A DNA stretch of 64,000 bases from positions 12,376,579 through 12,440,578 of the forward strand of contig JAQFVV010000013.1 of assembly GCA_028023455.1 (NCBI GenBank), written 5' to 3'. Below, piece after piece: positions 37,395-48,530 of the stretch; the stretch's first letter is position 1, and each line of letters starts with the position of its first letter. The position numbers were made by a program, and so were the translations under genes. Below the pieces are notes generated by a model. It made no database searches and was not told the origin of the DNA. It saw only the letters and a list, made by a program, of their open reading frames with translations. Source of the DNA: Epiperipatus broadwayi. Its lineage: Eukaryota; Onychophora; Udeonychophora; Euonychophora; Peripatidae.

Positions 37395-37950
37395 ACATAT
37401 ATGTGTTCAAGTGTATTAGTGTTATGAGATAGATGCAGGGGTGGTGGTCATATGAAAGTCAGTGCTCATATACCCTATATATTATACATATAGACACAAG
37501 TATATAATAAGCCTGTTTTTTAGTTATTACATATTAGAGATGTCTGCCCATCCTTTGTATACATATTAAATGGATTATGTCCTGTACATGAGGAGTCAGA
37601 TTGACCTTAGATCAACATGAGTGTGACAAGAATCTCGGCCTCAGGATGGCCTTTAAGCATTCCATCATCACATTTCCAATTGGATGGATGGTTGAAGCAT
37701 TGGAGTAGATTAAAATATGAAGATTGGCTATCTTAATATATATCTGAGCACTTATAGCATATATGTGTAGAGATGGTAATCTGGACCAACTGATGATTGC
37801 TGGTGTAGCATGAAATACGTATATTGGTGATTATTTATCTTTTTGACATATATATTCAAGTGTATCAGTATTATGAGATAGAGTGGGGAGTGGTGGTCAT
37901 GTAAAAGTCTGTACTCATATACTCTATATATTATATAATCTGAATTATTT
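37395..37950 (+). mobile_element. Family-2 hammerhead repeat, head-to-tail
   Basis: A first partial unit (about 37395-37823) and the start of a second (37824-37950) are in the same direction; the text TTCAAGTGTAT, ATGAGATAG, TCATATACC/TCTATATATTATA occurs in both. The junction is the hammerhead-like motif at 37777-37833. Non-coding. The arrangement parallels family 1, but the sequences are unrelated apart from the ribozyme core. Confidence 0.7.
37777..37833 (+). ncRNA. Hammerhead-like motif, family 2 (copy a)
   Basis: Stem I outer strand TAATC (37777-37781), bulge TGG, inner strand ACCAA (37785-37789), core CTGATGA (37790-37796), stem II TGCT-loop-AGCA with a T-T mismatch at its base, GAAA (37812-37815), stem III TA-CG-TA, U at 37822 and the cleavage base A at 37823. 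Then TTGGT pairs with ACCAA and GATTA pairs with TAATC. All conserved core bases are present. The missing pair next to the core in stem II is the main departure from a canonical type I hammerhead. Confidence 0.6.
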
Positions 37951-38537
37951 ATTAATTATATATAATATATATGGAAAATCTAAAGATTTGTAGCAATGTA
38001 AGTTCACCTATTTACTACATTTACAACATGGACTTTGACTTGGCATGAAACGAATCAGACTTGTAATAAATTATTACTAATATATAGAAATAAGCTTCCT
38101 CTTTATTGTGTTCATAATCTGTTACAATTTTGTTGTTCAAAATACAACATGATCCATCTGATTGCTTACTTGGCTACATTTCATCACAGAAACATTTGGA
38201 GTTTGTGGTTCCAAGATAAGTTGTAGCAATTATTATTGCTTATACTATTCTCATTGTAATAAAGTATTGTGAACTGAAAATCAAAGGCATTGGAAATTAT
38301 AATTAAAAAGAGTTTCAGTAACAATGTGAAAAAATTATGAAGAATGGGTTTGAATATTATGTGCTAAAATAATTTTTGACAATAAATTTGTTTTAACAAG
38401 TCTGGATATTTTCCTAATGGATGGTAAGTGTTTGTGTATATGTATATATTGAAAAAAAGAATAAAACATGTTTTATTATAATAAATAATATTTGTTTTTA
38501 ACATGAATATAATTTTTTTATATTTTTGTATTTTAGA

Positions 38538-38607
38538 ATGACTTTCATAAAAAACATTATTCTTCTTGTCTGCTTAGTTCAAGCTTTTGCAGAACATGAT
38601 CAATCAG
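38538..38607 (+). CDS. First coding exon of secreted SnoaL-like protein
   Basis: Start ATG at 38538, 23 codons plus one base. The peptide has Lys near the N-terminus, a hydrophobic core (IILLVCLVQAF) and an Ala-Phe-Ala site followed by Glu, a textbook cleavable signal peptide. The exon ends with G before GTAAATA (donor at 38608). Upstream, a T-rich tract ending TTTTAG at 38536 leaves only one base before the ATG, so the exon begins at a splice acceptor. That implies a 5' UTR exon upstream or a trans-spliced leader. The phase-1 end fits the exon at 54418 exactly. The intron between them is 15.8 kb and is filled with mobile elements. Linking the two exons is inference from phase, strand and plausibility; a transcript would settle it. 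Confidence 0.65.
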
Positions 38608-38764
38608 GTAAATAATATAACAGAGCTTTGCCTTATTAATATATATATATATATATTAGTGGTAGTGAATTAAATATTACATATCTGTAAATATAAATAG
38701 ATGTTTTTCAATTTTGGTCAAATTGTTCTGTTGAAATGTTCTATTAATATCAAATTCTATGATT

Positions 38765-41600
38765 AATCATCATCATCAACCCTTATCAATCCACTGTAGG
38801 ATGAAGGTCTCCCTAAGTTCAAACCATCTTTTCTGATCTTTAGCTTCTCTTCTCCACATCAACCCTACACATTTTCTTATTTCATCCATCCATCTCACAG
38901 GTAGTCTCTTTCTGGGTCTTTTACAATCTCTTGGAATCCAGTTTAAGATTTGAATTGCCTATCTATTATCATATCTTCTAGCAATATATCCAGCCCAACT
39001 CCATTTCAGTCTTTTAATTTTTCAATGAGGTCAATAACATGTTTGTTCTCTTAACCATATATTGCATTTTCGATCTCTTCTTGTTACTCTCAATATGCAT
39101 CTCTCCATACTTCTTTGAGTGGTCTGAAGTCTCTGTATTGATATTTTATTAAGTGTCCAAGTCTCAGATCCATAAGTAAGAACTAGTAAAACATAATTTA
39201 TTAAAAATCTTTCTTTTCAAACACATAGGCATATTTCCTTTTAGTATCAAGTTATTTCCACCAAAAGCACTCCAACCAAGTTTAATTCTATGATTAATTT
39301 CATCCATTATGTTTCCATCTGTAATAACAATCTGACGAAGATATTTGTAGCTGTTAACTTCTTCTAACGCATCATAATCAATCTTTATTTTCATATTTTG
39401 AGAAAATCCATTGAACATTACTTTAGTCCTATGTTCCTACTTTCATCTGATAACTCCTGCAACATTTCCTGCAGCTCTAAAGCATTATTTAAAAAAAAAC
39501 AACATCATCATCTGCAAAATTTAAATGACTTACATGATCTCCATTTACTTCCACTCCTTTAGATTCCCATTTTAATCCATAAAATACTTCTTGCAGCACT
39601 GCTGTAAAACGTTGTGGAGATATAGAGTCACCTTGTTTTACACCCTTCTCAATGTTGAGTTTCCTACTATCATTATGGAATCTAATTGTTGCTGTTGCAT
39701 TTTTATAAATATTCTTTAAAATATGACACTATCCTGGATCTATATCTTGATGATCCAATGCTTTAATCACTGAAGAAATATTTATAGAATCAAATGCCTT
39801 TTTATAATCTACAAATCCAAAGCATAATGGCAACTCATATTCATTTGTCCTTTCTACAACTTCTCTCAATACCTGGATATGGCCTATTGTACTAAAATCA
39901 CTTTTAAATCCAGCTTGTCCTCTTGGTTGGTGGAAATATAATGATGTCTGTAGATGAGTTGTAATTATCTTGGTAAAAATTTTATATAAAACTAATAAAA
40001 GGCTGATAGGTCTGTAATTTCTAATATTTTTTTTATCACCTTCTTTAAATATTAATATTAATACTGCATTCTTCCAATCATCTGATACATCTTTATCATT
40101 TAGACATTTGGTATATAACTTTGCTAAAAAATTTCTATTTCTTAACCTGCTTTTTTTAATATATCAATTATAATTCCATCATTACTCAGAGCCTTTCCTT
40201 TCTTCATAAATTTAATTGCATGTGTCACTTCTTCATTTAAAATTCTGGGCAATTCAGAAGATATAATAGATATTGGAGGTACTTGTTTTTTATTGCTATA
40301 GAATTCTTGATAGAAGTCTTTTACCTATTTCATGTTGTCATCTCTCTTTTTCATAATAGTTCCATCTTTTTTCCTTATTGCAGATATAAATTTCCTACCA
40401 ATACCAAAATGTTGTTTTACACTCTTGAGACTTTTATTCTCTTCTACAGCTTTCCTTGCTAGTTCGCAGTTATACTTTCTTATATCATTTTCAACTCTTT
40501 TCCAAACCATTTTACAGAATTTGAGGTATTCAATCCTTTTTAATGCATCATTTTTGTATATCTTCATATTCCTTTTTCTTCATAAATTCTCTAGTCTCAG
40601 TAGAAATTTTATTGGTCAATTGCTGCTTTTTTTTACCAGCTATCTTTCTTGCAGTATTTAAAAATGTATCAATTATTTTCTTATTAATTTTATTCAAATC
40701 TGAATCATGTTCAAAACTTATTTGCAAGTTTTAATGTAAATTCATTAGTGTTTCTGAAGATTAGGAATATCAACTGTAAATATTGTTTTTCTTAATAATT
40801 TTTGTCTCTCTAGTTTTACATTAACATGTATCTTACACCTTACTAATCGATGATCACTTCCTGTGTTAAATTTATTAAGAACATTACAATCTTGAAATAT
40901 GTATTTCCTGTTAGTCAAAATATAATCCAATTCTGCTGTACTTTCATTTGGATGTTTCCATGTCCATTTCCTTTTAATATTTTTCTCAAAAAAAAAAAGT
41001 CTATGACCTCTCTCATTTATATTTCTATAAACAAAATTACCTACAGCACTTTCATCTTTCATTTGTTTATCAATTCTAGCATAAAAGTCTCCCATAACAA
41101 TTTTAAAATGTTGTTTACCCTGATCAAAAGCCTTTTGTACATCCATGTAAAAATCTTCTATGACTTCATCATTATGAGAACTTCTTGGAGCATAAACCTG
41201 AATCATCTGCATTTGGTATCTACTACTAAGTTGTATAACTAAACTTACCACTCTGTTCGATACACCATCAATCTCCATAATGTTGTTCTTCCACTTTTTA
41301 TTTATAATGAATCCTACTCCACTTGTATTTCCAATATCTGTGCCTTTATAATAGAGTACATGTCCACTTTTTAAATCAATTGTCTTTTCAACTTTTATTT
41401 TAACTTCACAAAGTCCAATAATGTCTCATTTAATATAAGACAGTTCTTCTAATTTTTGATCTTCATTCACTTGAAAGTGATCTGCAGTTGTAAGTATCTA
41501 AATAAAATGTCATCATCAAATGAGTGCCTGGGCCCACAATCAGGGGATTCTCAGCACCATCTGCCTGTTACCATCAACCATACCATGGTTGGTGACTTTA
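38765..41600 (-). mobile_element. RTE-clade non-LTR retrotransposon, nearly full length
   Basis: Minus strand. The 5' end is near 41600 (an untranslated part about 41500-41600), with endonuclease at about 41480-40745, reverse transcriptase at about 40300-39480, a C-terminal region to about 38800, and a 3' end in TGATGATGATTAAT-type short repeats at 38763-38785, typical of RTE elements. It lies in the intron of the SnoaL-like gene, antisense to it. The single long frame is broken by several stops and shifts. Confidence 0.85.
39100..41490 (-). pseudogene. RTE endonuclease / reverse transcriptase relic
   Basis: The N-terminal part reads Asp-Ile-Ile-Gly-Leu-Cys-Glu near 41405-41430, the catalytic Glu motif of AP-type endonucleases. 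The open segment 41278-40745 (177 codons) continues with QVYAPRSSHND, a Met-Gly-Asp-Phe-(Tyr)-Ala-Arg motif where Asn is normal, RKWTW, LDYILTN and the GSDHRLV catalytic His motif. Reverse transcriptase blocks follow: GFVDYKKAFDSI near 39795-39830 (motif A), KGVKQGDSISP near 39610-39650 (motif B) and NFADDDVV near 39490-39515 (motif C). The C-terminal frame 39418-39164 has the usual EVNSYKYL segment. Wording and order are those of RTE-clade elements. The Tyr in place of Asn in the endonuclease motif, plus stops, indicate a dead copy. Confidence 0.88.
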
Positions 41601-41619
41601 CAGCCTCCTGAGAATAAGA

Positions 41620-44290
41620 GTTATGATTTATTTTTGTCTGTCATGATTGTATATATCTATTGGAAAAATATTTATCACTTACCCATCTATTTATTCTACC
41701 TTATCAGGCAACTGAGAAAAAAGACCATGGTGTTTCTTGATCTTAAACTCAAAAGTAAAAAGCCAATAAACTCACCACACTGGATAATGTGTGTTTGGTG
41801 AGCAGTCCATCCACTTTCATATGCTATACGGATAATTACATAGTAATAACAGCTGCAACAACAAGAACGTATGGATTGGACATTAGAGAATTTGCCCTAC
41901 TCAGTTTCTTTAAGGCTTCCAAGAGGAATCAAAGGGCCCCCTTTCAGTTAATAGCAAACTCCTTTCAAGTAGCCATTTCATTTATAAGCACATATAAGTA
42001 GATAGAAGTAATAGTAACATCTATTTTGGAAATAATCCTGAAAACTCTATAGATATTTTAAATGAGGTTTTTTTATTTAGTAATATCAAATTATGGAAAT
42101 ATTTAGTTTAACATTATTGATATTAGATTCAGTACTGACTGTATTTAAACTTTTATTTTATCTCAGGTTTGTTTATCTTAATTATATAATGATATTCAAT
42201 GGAAGTAGAAATCAAATACATATTCTGTTGATTTTAAATATACTCATTTTGTTCTTATAGCAGCAGTAGACTTAATTACTTAAATACTTCACAGAAGGGA
42301 AAGAGTAAATACTTTAGCAATTCATGTTTTAAATACTTCCAATTGTTATAATAATTAATCATGATTAGTAAATACTAATAACAATTTAATAAAGAAATTT
42401 TGCAAGTAACAATCATAAATAAAATTTTAAAACAATTAAATTTTAATCATTCGTGATGTTTGAATAATTAGCACTCAGACTTTAAATTTTAATCTTTTTA
42501 CAGAAAATTAAGTGAATGTTAAAATGTTAGTTTTAATTTTTGTATATTTATAGTTTACAGTTTGAGTTTTTTGCAAAAATATTAAATTATTCTCCATAAT
42601 AATTAGTTTAAATGTTTACAAATATCTTAAAAGATGAAATATTTTGTTAAATCATTAATTTATATTGAGATTTTTTAAAAAAGTATGTCAGATCATCTAA
42701 TTTACATTCATCCCCCCTCCACTTGTCAAGTCAGTTAATTTAATCTTTAAAAATATATAAGTATTTATAAAAAATGAATATATTTTATTTTTATTGTCAT
42801 TGAAAAAAAAAATGTTATAAGTTTTTATATAAAATTAAAATTTAACTTTCTTCTTGACAACCATAACATGAAAAGTTTCTATTGACTGGTCTCCTGATAA
42901 CAGCTACCATCTATGTGCAAACTAAAATATAAATGCCTTTTTCTTTAAAAATAAACTGTTAATCAAATGAAAAGCAGACTAATTAAATGATTATTGCTGA
43001 AATTACATCAATCTAAAATAATGCCAGAGTGAACAAAATAGAACAGATAGTATCATTCCACTTACCATTTGATATTTAATATTAGAAGATTAATTTCAGA
43101 TATTTATCATACTAATAAATAATTTGTGAAATTGGCATATTTTCCATAAATAAAAACAAATTTTCAAGTCAATCTGAAATAAACTTGAAATACTAAAATC
43201 TACATTTTAAAATATTTTTCTAAGTTTTTTTACATAATCTTTATTTATTTATTTTTTTTAAAAAAAACTGTTCAAATTACATAAAACATATCTCATGAGC
43301 TAACAATCAATTTATTCACATCTGATTGTCAAGCTAAAAATATTAAAATACATATAAATATAAAAATAACATTTACATTACATATATTTTATTTGCTATT
43401 AATTTAATTATTACTTGTTACCTAAATCATTAAATTTTATTTTCTTTTAGATCCCTTCTTAATAAATTTTTGTAATGTGGTTTGGATTTAAATATTTTTA
43501 TTTTGTAAGCACACAGACACATAATTGCTGACTAATGGTATGTTTTGAATTGTGTACATGTTATATAATTTGTTTAATATCATGATAATATTTAAACTAT
43601 ATGCAATCATCTATTTTATGCTTTTGCGGATCAATTTTGCATATGCGCTTTCCTTATTCCTAATATTAATGCCATAATTTATTTTAAAGTTTGGATTATT
43701 TTTTTTAATTAGCACAGTTTTGGATGTGATTGGGTTTTTAAAGTTGTATTTATAAGATGTAAACTACTCAACCATTTCAATATATTTATACACTAATCCG
43801 TACATACATCTGGGACTGTTAATGCAAATGATATTGGCATAGCAATCTAGTAATTATAGAAGTACTGAAAAGTTTAGTTAATATCAAAAATTACATATAA
43901 TATTTAAAAACTTCTGCATTTGGTTATGTTATACATATATTGAGTGCTTTGATATACCTTTAACCTAAGGCTAAATTAATATAGAAAAATCTCATAAATG
44001 ATAATATCAAAATTGGCATTTTATCTCCAAAAAGGAAATTCACTTTTGCTAGCGATTAAAATTTTTATATGACAATAAACTGAGACAATAACAATTTATG
44101 ACAATGAAATTGTATCTGCTTCAAATATATGTAATAATTAAATGTATTTTGGGTTTATTTTATTTTTTATATTATTTTATTATTGATATGATCTGTGTCA
44201 ACATTATTAAAAATGTATGCTTAACGACTCCACCATGAGAAAATAAAATAAAGACCAATTCAATAAATTGTTATATTTTCAAAATGCACA
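41620..44290. other. Intronic AT-rich DNA without recognisable gene
   Basis: Highly AT-rich. The plus-strand frames 41520-41801 and 41789-42001 overlap the RTE 5' end and carry no motif. No paired repeats were noticed. Confidence 0.5.
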
Positions 44291-44427
44291 ATTCAATCTC
44301 ACACGTTAATATTGTCTAAATATGTTATATATAGGGTATATGAGCACAGACTTTCAGACAACCCATCACTATCCATTCTATCTAATAACACTGATACACG
44401 CAAACACATATATGCTGAAAAGATAAA

Positions 44428-44484
44428 TAATCACCAATATATGTATTTCATGCTAAACCAGCAATCATCAGTTGGTCCAGATTA
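44428..44484 (-). ncRNA. Hammerhead-like motif, family 2 (copy b)
   Basis: On the minus strand: TAATC, TGG, ACCAA, CTGATGA, T, TGCT-GGTTT-AGCA, T, GAAA, TACATATA, then TTGGT and GATTA. Both halves of stem I, the core and a four-pair stem II are intact; stem III is TA-CA-TA. It differs from copy a only in loops, which supports the fold. Confidence 0.6.
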
Positions 44485-44671
44485 TCATCTCCCACACATA
44501 TATACTATAAGTGCTCAGATATATATTAAGATAGACAATCTTCATACTTTAATGGACAGGCTCCAATCTACTACACACCCCAACTCTTCAACCGTCCATC
44601 CAATTGAAAATCTGATGATGGAATACTCGAAGACCACCTGAGCACTTATAGTATATATGTGTGGGAGATGA

Positions 44672-44728
44672 TAATCTGGACCAACTGATGATTTCTGGTT
44701 TAGCATGAAATATATATACTGGTGATTA
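44672..44728 (+). ncRNA. Hammerhead-like motif, family 2 (copy c)
   Basis: Same layout as the other family-2 copies. The base after the predicted cleavage point is C instead of T, so the first pair of stem I is lost, and stem II starts TTCT in place of TGCT, breaking another pair. Probably decayed. Confidence 0.5.
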
Positions 44729-45466
44729 TTTATCTTTTCAGCATATATGTTCTTGAGTGTATCAGTGTTATTAGATAGAGTGGAGAGTGATGGGTTGTCT
44801 GAAAGTCTGTGCTCATATACCCTATATATTACATATATAGACACAGGTATCTAATAAGCCTGTATTTCATTTACTAAATATGTTATGTAAGATTTTTAGT
44901 TACTAGCAAAGTAAAAAAATAAAGATTTGTCTACATTAGTTTAGTCATATATTGAATGTACATCAATGTTTTTAAAATGCATAAAAAATTATTTCATGCT
45001 ACAAGTCTAATATATATATATGAAATTAGAATATGCTTAAGACCATACTAAAATTTTAATATAAGAAATATGACACTATTTATGATTAAATTATCTAACA
45101 GTGCTACATTGTATGATGTTTCTCTGAAAATAAGACTTAACCAGAAAATAAGCCTTAGCATGATTTTTCAGAACAGTGATAATGTAAGCCCTACTCCAAA
45201 TAAAAGGCCTAGTTAAGATTAACAGCTCATTAAAATTACATGACATATGTATTGAATTATGTAGTAATGAATATACAAATAGATATAAATGTAGATTTTT
45301 GTACTTGAATAAATGTTACTCAGAATTATTTTGCACAGTCATAACCAATCATTTTAATAAACTTGCAAATATAATTTTACATTTCATTTATCAATGCCCA
45401 TTTAGTCTGATATAAGAATTTCCTCTTTCATCTGACCAGCAACCATATATATTGCAAATAAATCAA

Positions 45467-46180
45467 CACTAAACATCACATGATCTCCGTCTCATACTAG
45501 CACATAATTGTTATTAAACAATTCAAAACAAAGCAAAACTCTCCATATAGTAGTGCCATTTTATGCTAACAAAAGCAATCAATGGATGCCAGAATGCTTA
45601 TGCATAAAATCCCTATCTAGTGCCTACTTATCCAGACACTAGATAAGGATTTTATGCATAAGCCTTCTGGCATCCATTGATTGCAGATGGCACTACATGG
45701 AGAGTTTTGCTTTATTTAATAACAATTATGCGCTAGTATGAGATGGTGATCATGTGATATTTAGTGGTTTAACACCAATCCTGCCTAATAGGATAGTGGT
45801 GGCTATGGTTGTTAAAGAGCCAAAGACACCAAAATGTATGGGTGCTGAATTGAGTTCAGACCCATATGACTATATAAGCTATTGAGCTTAGATTGAAAAT
45901 ATTGTGTTTTCAATTTCATTCTCATAGTTTTGTAGTTAAATAGAGTTAAAAGGTGGGTGCTGGAGGGTTGCATTAGATCCTAAGATCTAGGTGCAGTGCT
46001 CTCAGATCCAAGGCTTCTCACTGATGAAGGCCACAAGCCAGAAACTAGTCTGGGGATATTGGATGAGTAGGCACTAGATAGGGATTTTATGCATAAGCCT
46101 TCTGGCATCCATTGATTGCTCTTGTTAGCACAAAATGGCACTACTATATGGAGAGTTTTGCTTTGTTTTGAATTGTTTTA
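45467..46180 (+). mobile_element. Family-1 hammerhead repeat, foldback plus unit
   Basis: The left arm (about 45467-45640) is inverted. The sequence turns at ACTTATCCAGACACTAGATAAGG and runs in plus orientation through a full unit to the ribozyme at 46006-46064 and its downstream segment to about 46180. The unit shares long stretches with 32001-32527, for example TATGACTATATAAGCTATTG and GATCCTAAGATCTAGGTGCAG. Non-coding. The turn lies in the stem I side of the ribozyme. Confidence 0.75.
46006..46064 (+). ncRNA. Hammerhead-like motif, family 1 (copy c)
   Basis: ATCCAA (46006-46011), inner strand TTCTCA (46015-46020), core CTGATGA (46021-46027), stem II A-GGC-CACAA-GCC-A, GAAA (46041-46044), C-TA-G, GTC ending at 46050, TGGGGA (46051-46056, pairing with TTCTCA using two G-U pairs) and TTGGAT (46059-46064). 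Best stem II of family 1. The A-A contact beside the core replaces the usual G-C. Confidence 0.55.
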
Positions 46181-46406
46181 AATAAATCAACATTGATATC
46201 CAAAAAAGCTAAAACCTTCTTGATAATCAAGCTAGCTTAATATTTCATAAATTGTTTTAAATTAAATATTACCAATTTAACAAAATGTAAATAACTTTTA
46301 ACATTCTCATATTGAATGAGAATGTTCAGTGATAAAATTATAATTCTGTTATATATTCAAGCAGTAGTAAAAATTATTTATGTGCTGTTGAAATTATTAA
46401 TATTAA

Positions 46407-46482
46407 TAAATGTAGATTTTTGTATTTGAATAAATATAGATTTTTGTACTTGAATAAATGTAAATTTTTGTACATGAAAAAG
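46407..46482. repeat. Three-copy 24-25-base tandem repeat
   Basis: AATAAATGTAGATTTTTGTA-type units with TTGAAT recur three times; the same word also occurs once at about 45288-45315. Confidence 0.8.
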
Positions 46483-46487
46483 TAATA

Positions 46488-46723
46488 CATCCCTTAAAAA
46501 TAAGCCCTAAGCCATCTTTTGAAACAAAAATTTATATAAGACTTAGTCTTATTTTCAGGAGAGTATGATATTACAAAGTTCCAAACTAGTTTCATACATA
46601 TTGTTTGCATTGTTTTGAATTACTGTCTATTTAAAATGTTAATGGCAACAGGGAAGTGGCTTATCATTCTCCATTTGTAACACACTAGGAGTACTGATAA
46701 AAAATATTTAACAATAGGTAGTG

Positions 46724-46757
<34 letters not shown>

Positions 46758-47265
46758 TAAATTTCTATTATTGTTTCTTGTGCTATATGATATATATAAT
46801 AAAACTCTAACAAAAGAGTTATTATAGGTTAATGAAAAAACTGGCTTAGTCTCAATTGATAATTTCTTGGTACATAAATTGTTGTACAAAATATATCCCC
46901 TGAAAATAAGCCCTAAGCCATCTTTTGGAACAAAATTAATATAAGTCCCAGTTTTATTTTAAGGGAAACAAGGTATTACAAAGTTCCAGATTAGTTTCAT
47001 ACTTATTATTTGCATTGTTTTGAATTACTATCTATTTAAAATGTTAATGGCAGTATGAAAATGGTTTCTCATTCTTCATTTGCTTAATTTGGAAATTTAT
47101 AACACAATAAGTCTCTAATAAAATATTTAACAATAAGTAGTGATATTTATTGCCTACTGTTAAATTTCTGTAACTGTTCCTTGTGTTATATATATATAAT
47201 AAAACTTCAATAAAAGAGCTATTATATGTTAATGAAAAAACTGGTTTAGCCTCAGAGATTGTCAA
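46488..47265. repeat. Direct duplication, each copy led by a small MITE-like hairpin
   Basis: Two co-linear copies (about 46488-46890 and 46895-47265) share AAGCCCTAAGCCATCTTTTG, TTACAAAGTTCCA, TTTGCATTGTTTTGAATTAC and GTTAATGAAAAAACTGG. Each starts with a segment of about 70 bases (46490-46562 and 46897-46966) bounded by CCCTGAAAATAAG-like and CTTATTTTCAGGG-like inverted ends, which resembles a tiny terminal-inverted-repeat element. A related piece lies at about 45122-45165. A TA/TG microsatellite (46726-46757) is present in the first copy only. Confidence 0.65.
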
Positions 47266-47828
47266 TTAGTAGTAATTGCTAATTCCATGGTAATGTCAAA
47301 GGTTAAAGATTACTTTTGTTTACATGGACACTACTTCCTCATTTCTATTTTTTATTTTAAGAATATTCCATGGAATATTTAATTCAATATATGTATGTAT
47401 GTATATATATATTTGAAAGTTGAGCATGTACTTTATTACAAAGAAACAAATTTTGAAAGTAAAAATGGATTTATTTCATTATAAAAACAACATTATAGAG
47501 ATTGATAGTATATCAGACAGACTGACAAGAACAGTTAGTTATTCAAGTTAAGAGAAGATACCATATCCAGATGACACAGATTTATGTCCTAACAAGTTCT
47601 GAAAGTGGTGAAAAGTGTACAAAATGTTTTTGATTACACCAAGCAGCATTTTTAAAATTGCCATGGAACACTTTAATGCTAGAATTGTAAAATGACTGAA
47701 AAATAAAAGTGCTGGGTGGATAAATTTGGTTATGGAAACACAAATAAGAAAGAACATAGACTTATGGAATTTGAAGAAAAAGAAAAACTATACATTATTA
47801 AAAATCTATCTGACAAAAAAGTACTAAA

Positions 47829-47899
47829 GTCAATCGTTGGTGGTTGAGAGGTCAGCATAGCGAGTTCGCTTCCCGGCTGATACTATGACACATGAGGAA
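47829..47899 (+). mobile_element. Tiny tRNA-derived SINE with target duplication
   Basis: About 71 bases flanked on both sides by the 14-base direct repeat AAAAAAGTACTAAA (47815-47828 and 47900-47913). Inside, TGGTTGAGAGG fits an RNA polymerase III A box of Ser/Leu tRNA type and GAGTTCGCTTCCC fits a B box, about 30 bases apart. There is almost no non-tRNA body; it ends CATGAGGAA before the A-rich duplication. Inserted in the endonuclease region of the decayed RTE copy. Mobilisation would depend on a LINE in trans. Confidence 0.8.
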
Positions 47900-48465
47900 A
47901 AAAAAGTACTAAAAGGAAGTAAAAGTAGGAAAAAAAATTGCTCTATATTTTGCCTAACAGAAAATATCTATTTTAAGATTGCAATGTTCCTTAATACATT
48001 TGACACCAGAAGTGATAACTGATTAGTTAAATGTGAGATAAAAATTAGCAAAAGCTGGAGGGATGAAAACTATTTTTTAAAAAAATTATTATCAGTTAAT
48101 AATCTTAACTTTAAAAAACACTCTAAAGAAATCAAATTAAAATTTTGTAATTATTTTAACATAAAAATCGATTTTGAAGATAGTTTAGACTTCAATGAGA
48201 GCTGTAACAAAAAAAGCACAAATTACCCAATAAATTCTCAAACAATACATTAAGAAAAGCAGAAACGTGAAAATATTTAAAAACAATCTATTAAGAAGAA
48301 TATCTAAAATTCTGTAGAATAGTTCAAAAAAAGAGTTAAAAATGATAGAACTACAGAAAAAATAAAACTTTCAAAAATATAAAACTATATCTTGATATTG
48401 GAAGAAAAATTATTTCAGCAGTAAGAAAATATAGAATTACTATTTGAAAAAGACATAACCACTAA

Positions 48466-48530
48466 GTAGCACATGACCACTATTTCCTATGGCACTACTG
48501 AATGGAGAGTTTTGCCTCGGTTTTAAAAAA
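48466..48530 (+). mobile_element. Short family-1 repeat fragment
   Basis: CACATGACCACTATTTCCTATG joined to GGCACTACTGAATGGAGAGTTTTGCCT matches the two outer segments of family-1 units brought together, as at 29565. No ribozyme core. Confidence 0.6.

Larger units (their letters stand above)
44312..44865. mobile_element. Family-2 hammerhead repeat, foldback form
   Basis: The left arm (44312-44640) is in minus orientation and the right arm (about 44637-44865) in plus orientation. The arms pair over about 200 bases. Each arm holds a complete family-2 hammerhead-like motif. The turn is at about 44640, next to CTGAGCACTTATAGTATATA. The left arm extends further upstream and matches 37660-37790. The two open frames here, one per strand, are mirror images caused by the palindrome and are not genes. 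Confidence 0.75.

Noticed and set aside
44312-44844. Two 100-codon open frames on opposite strands
   Set aside because: Mirror translations of the family-2 foldback repeat, not genes.
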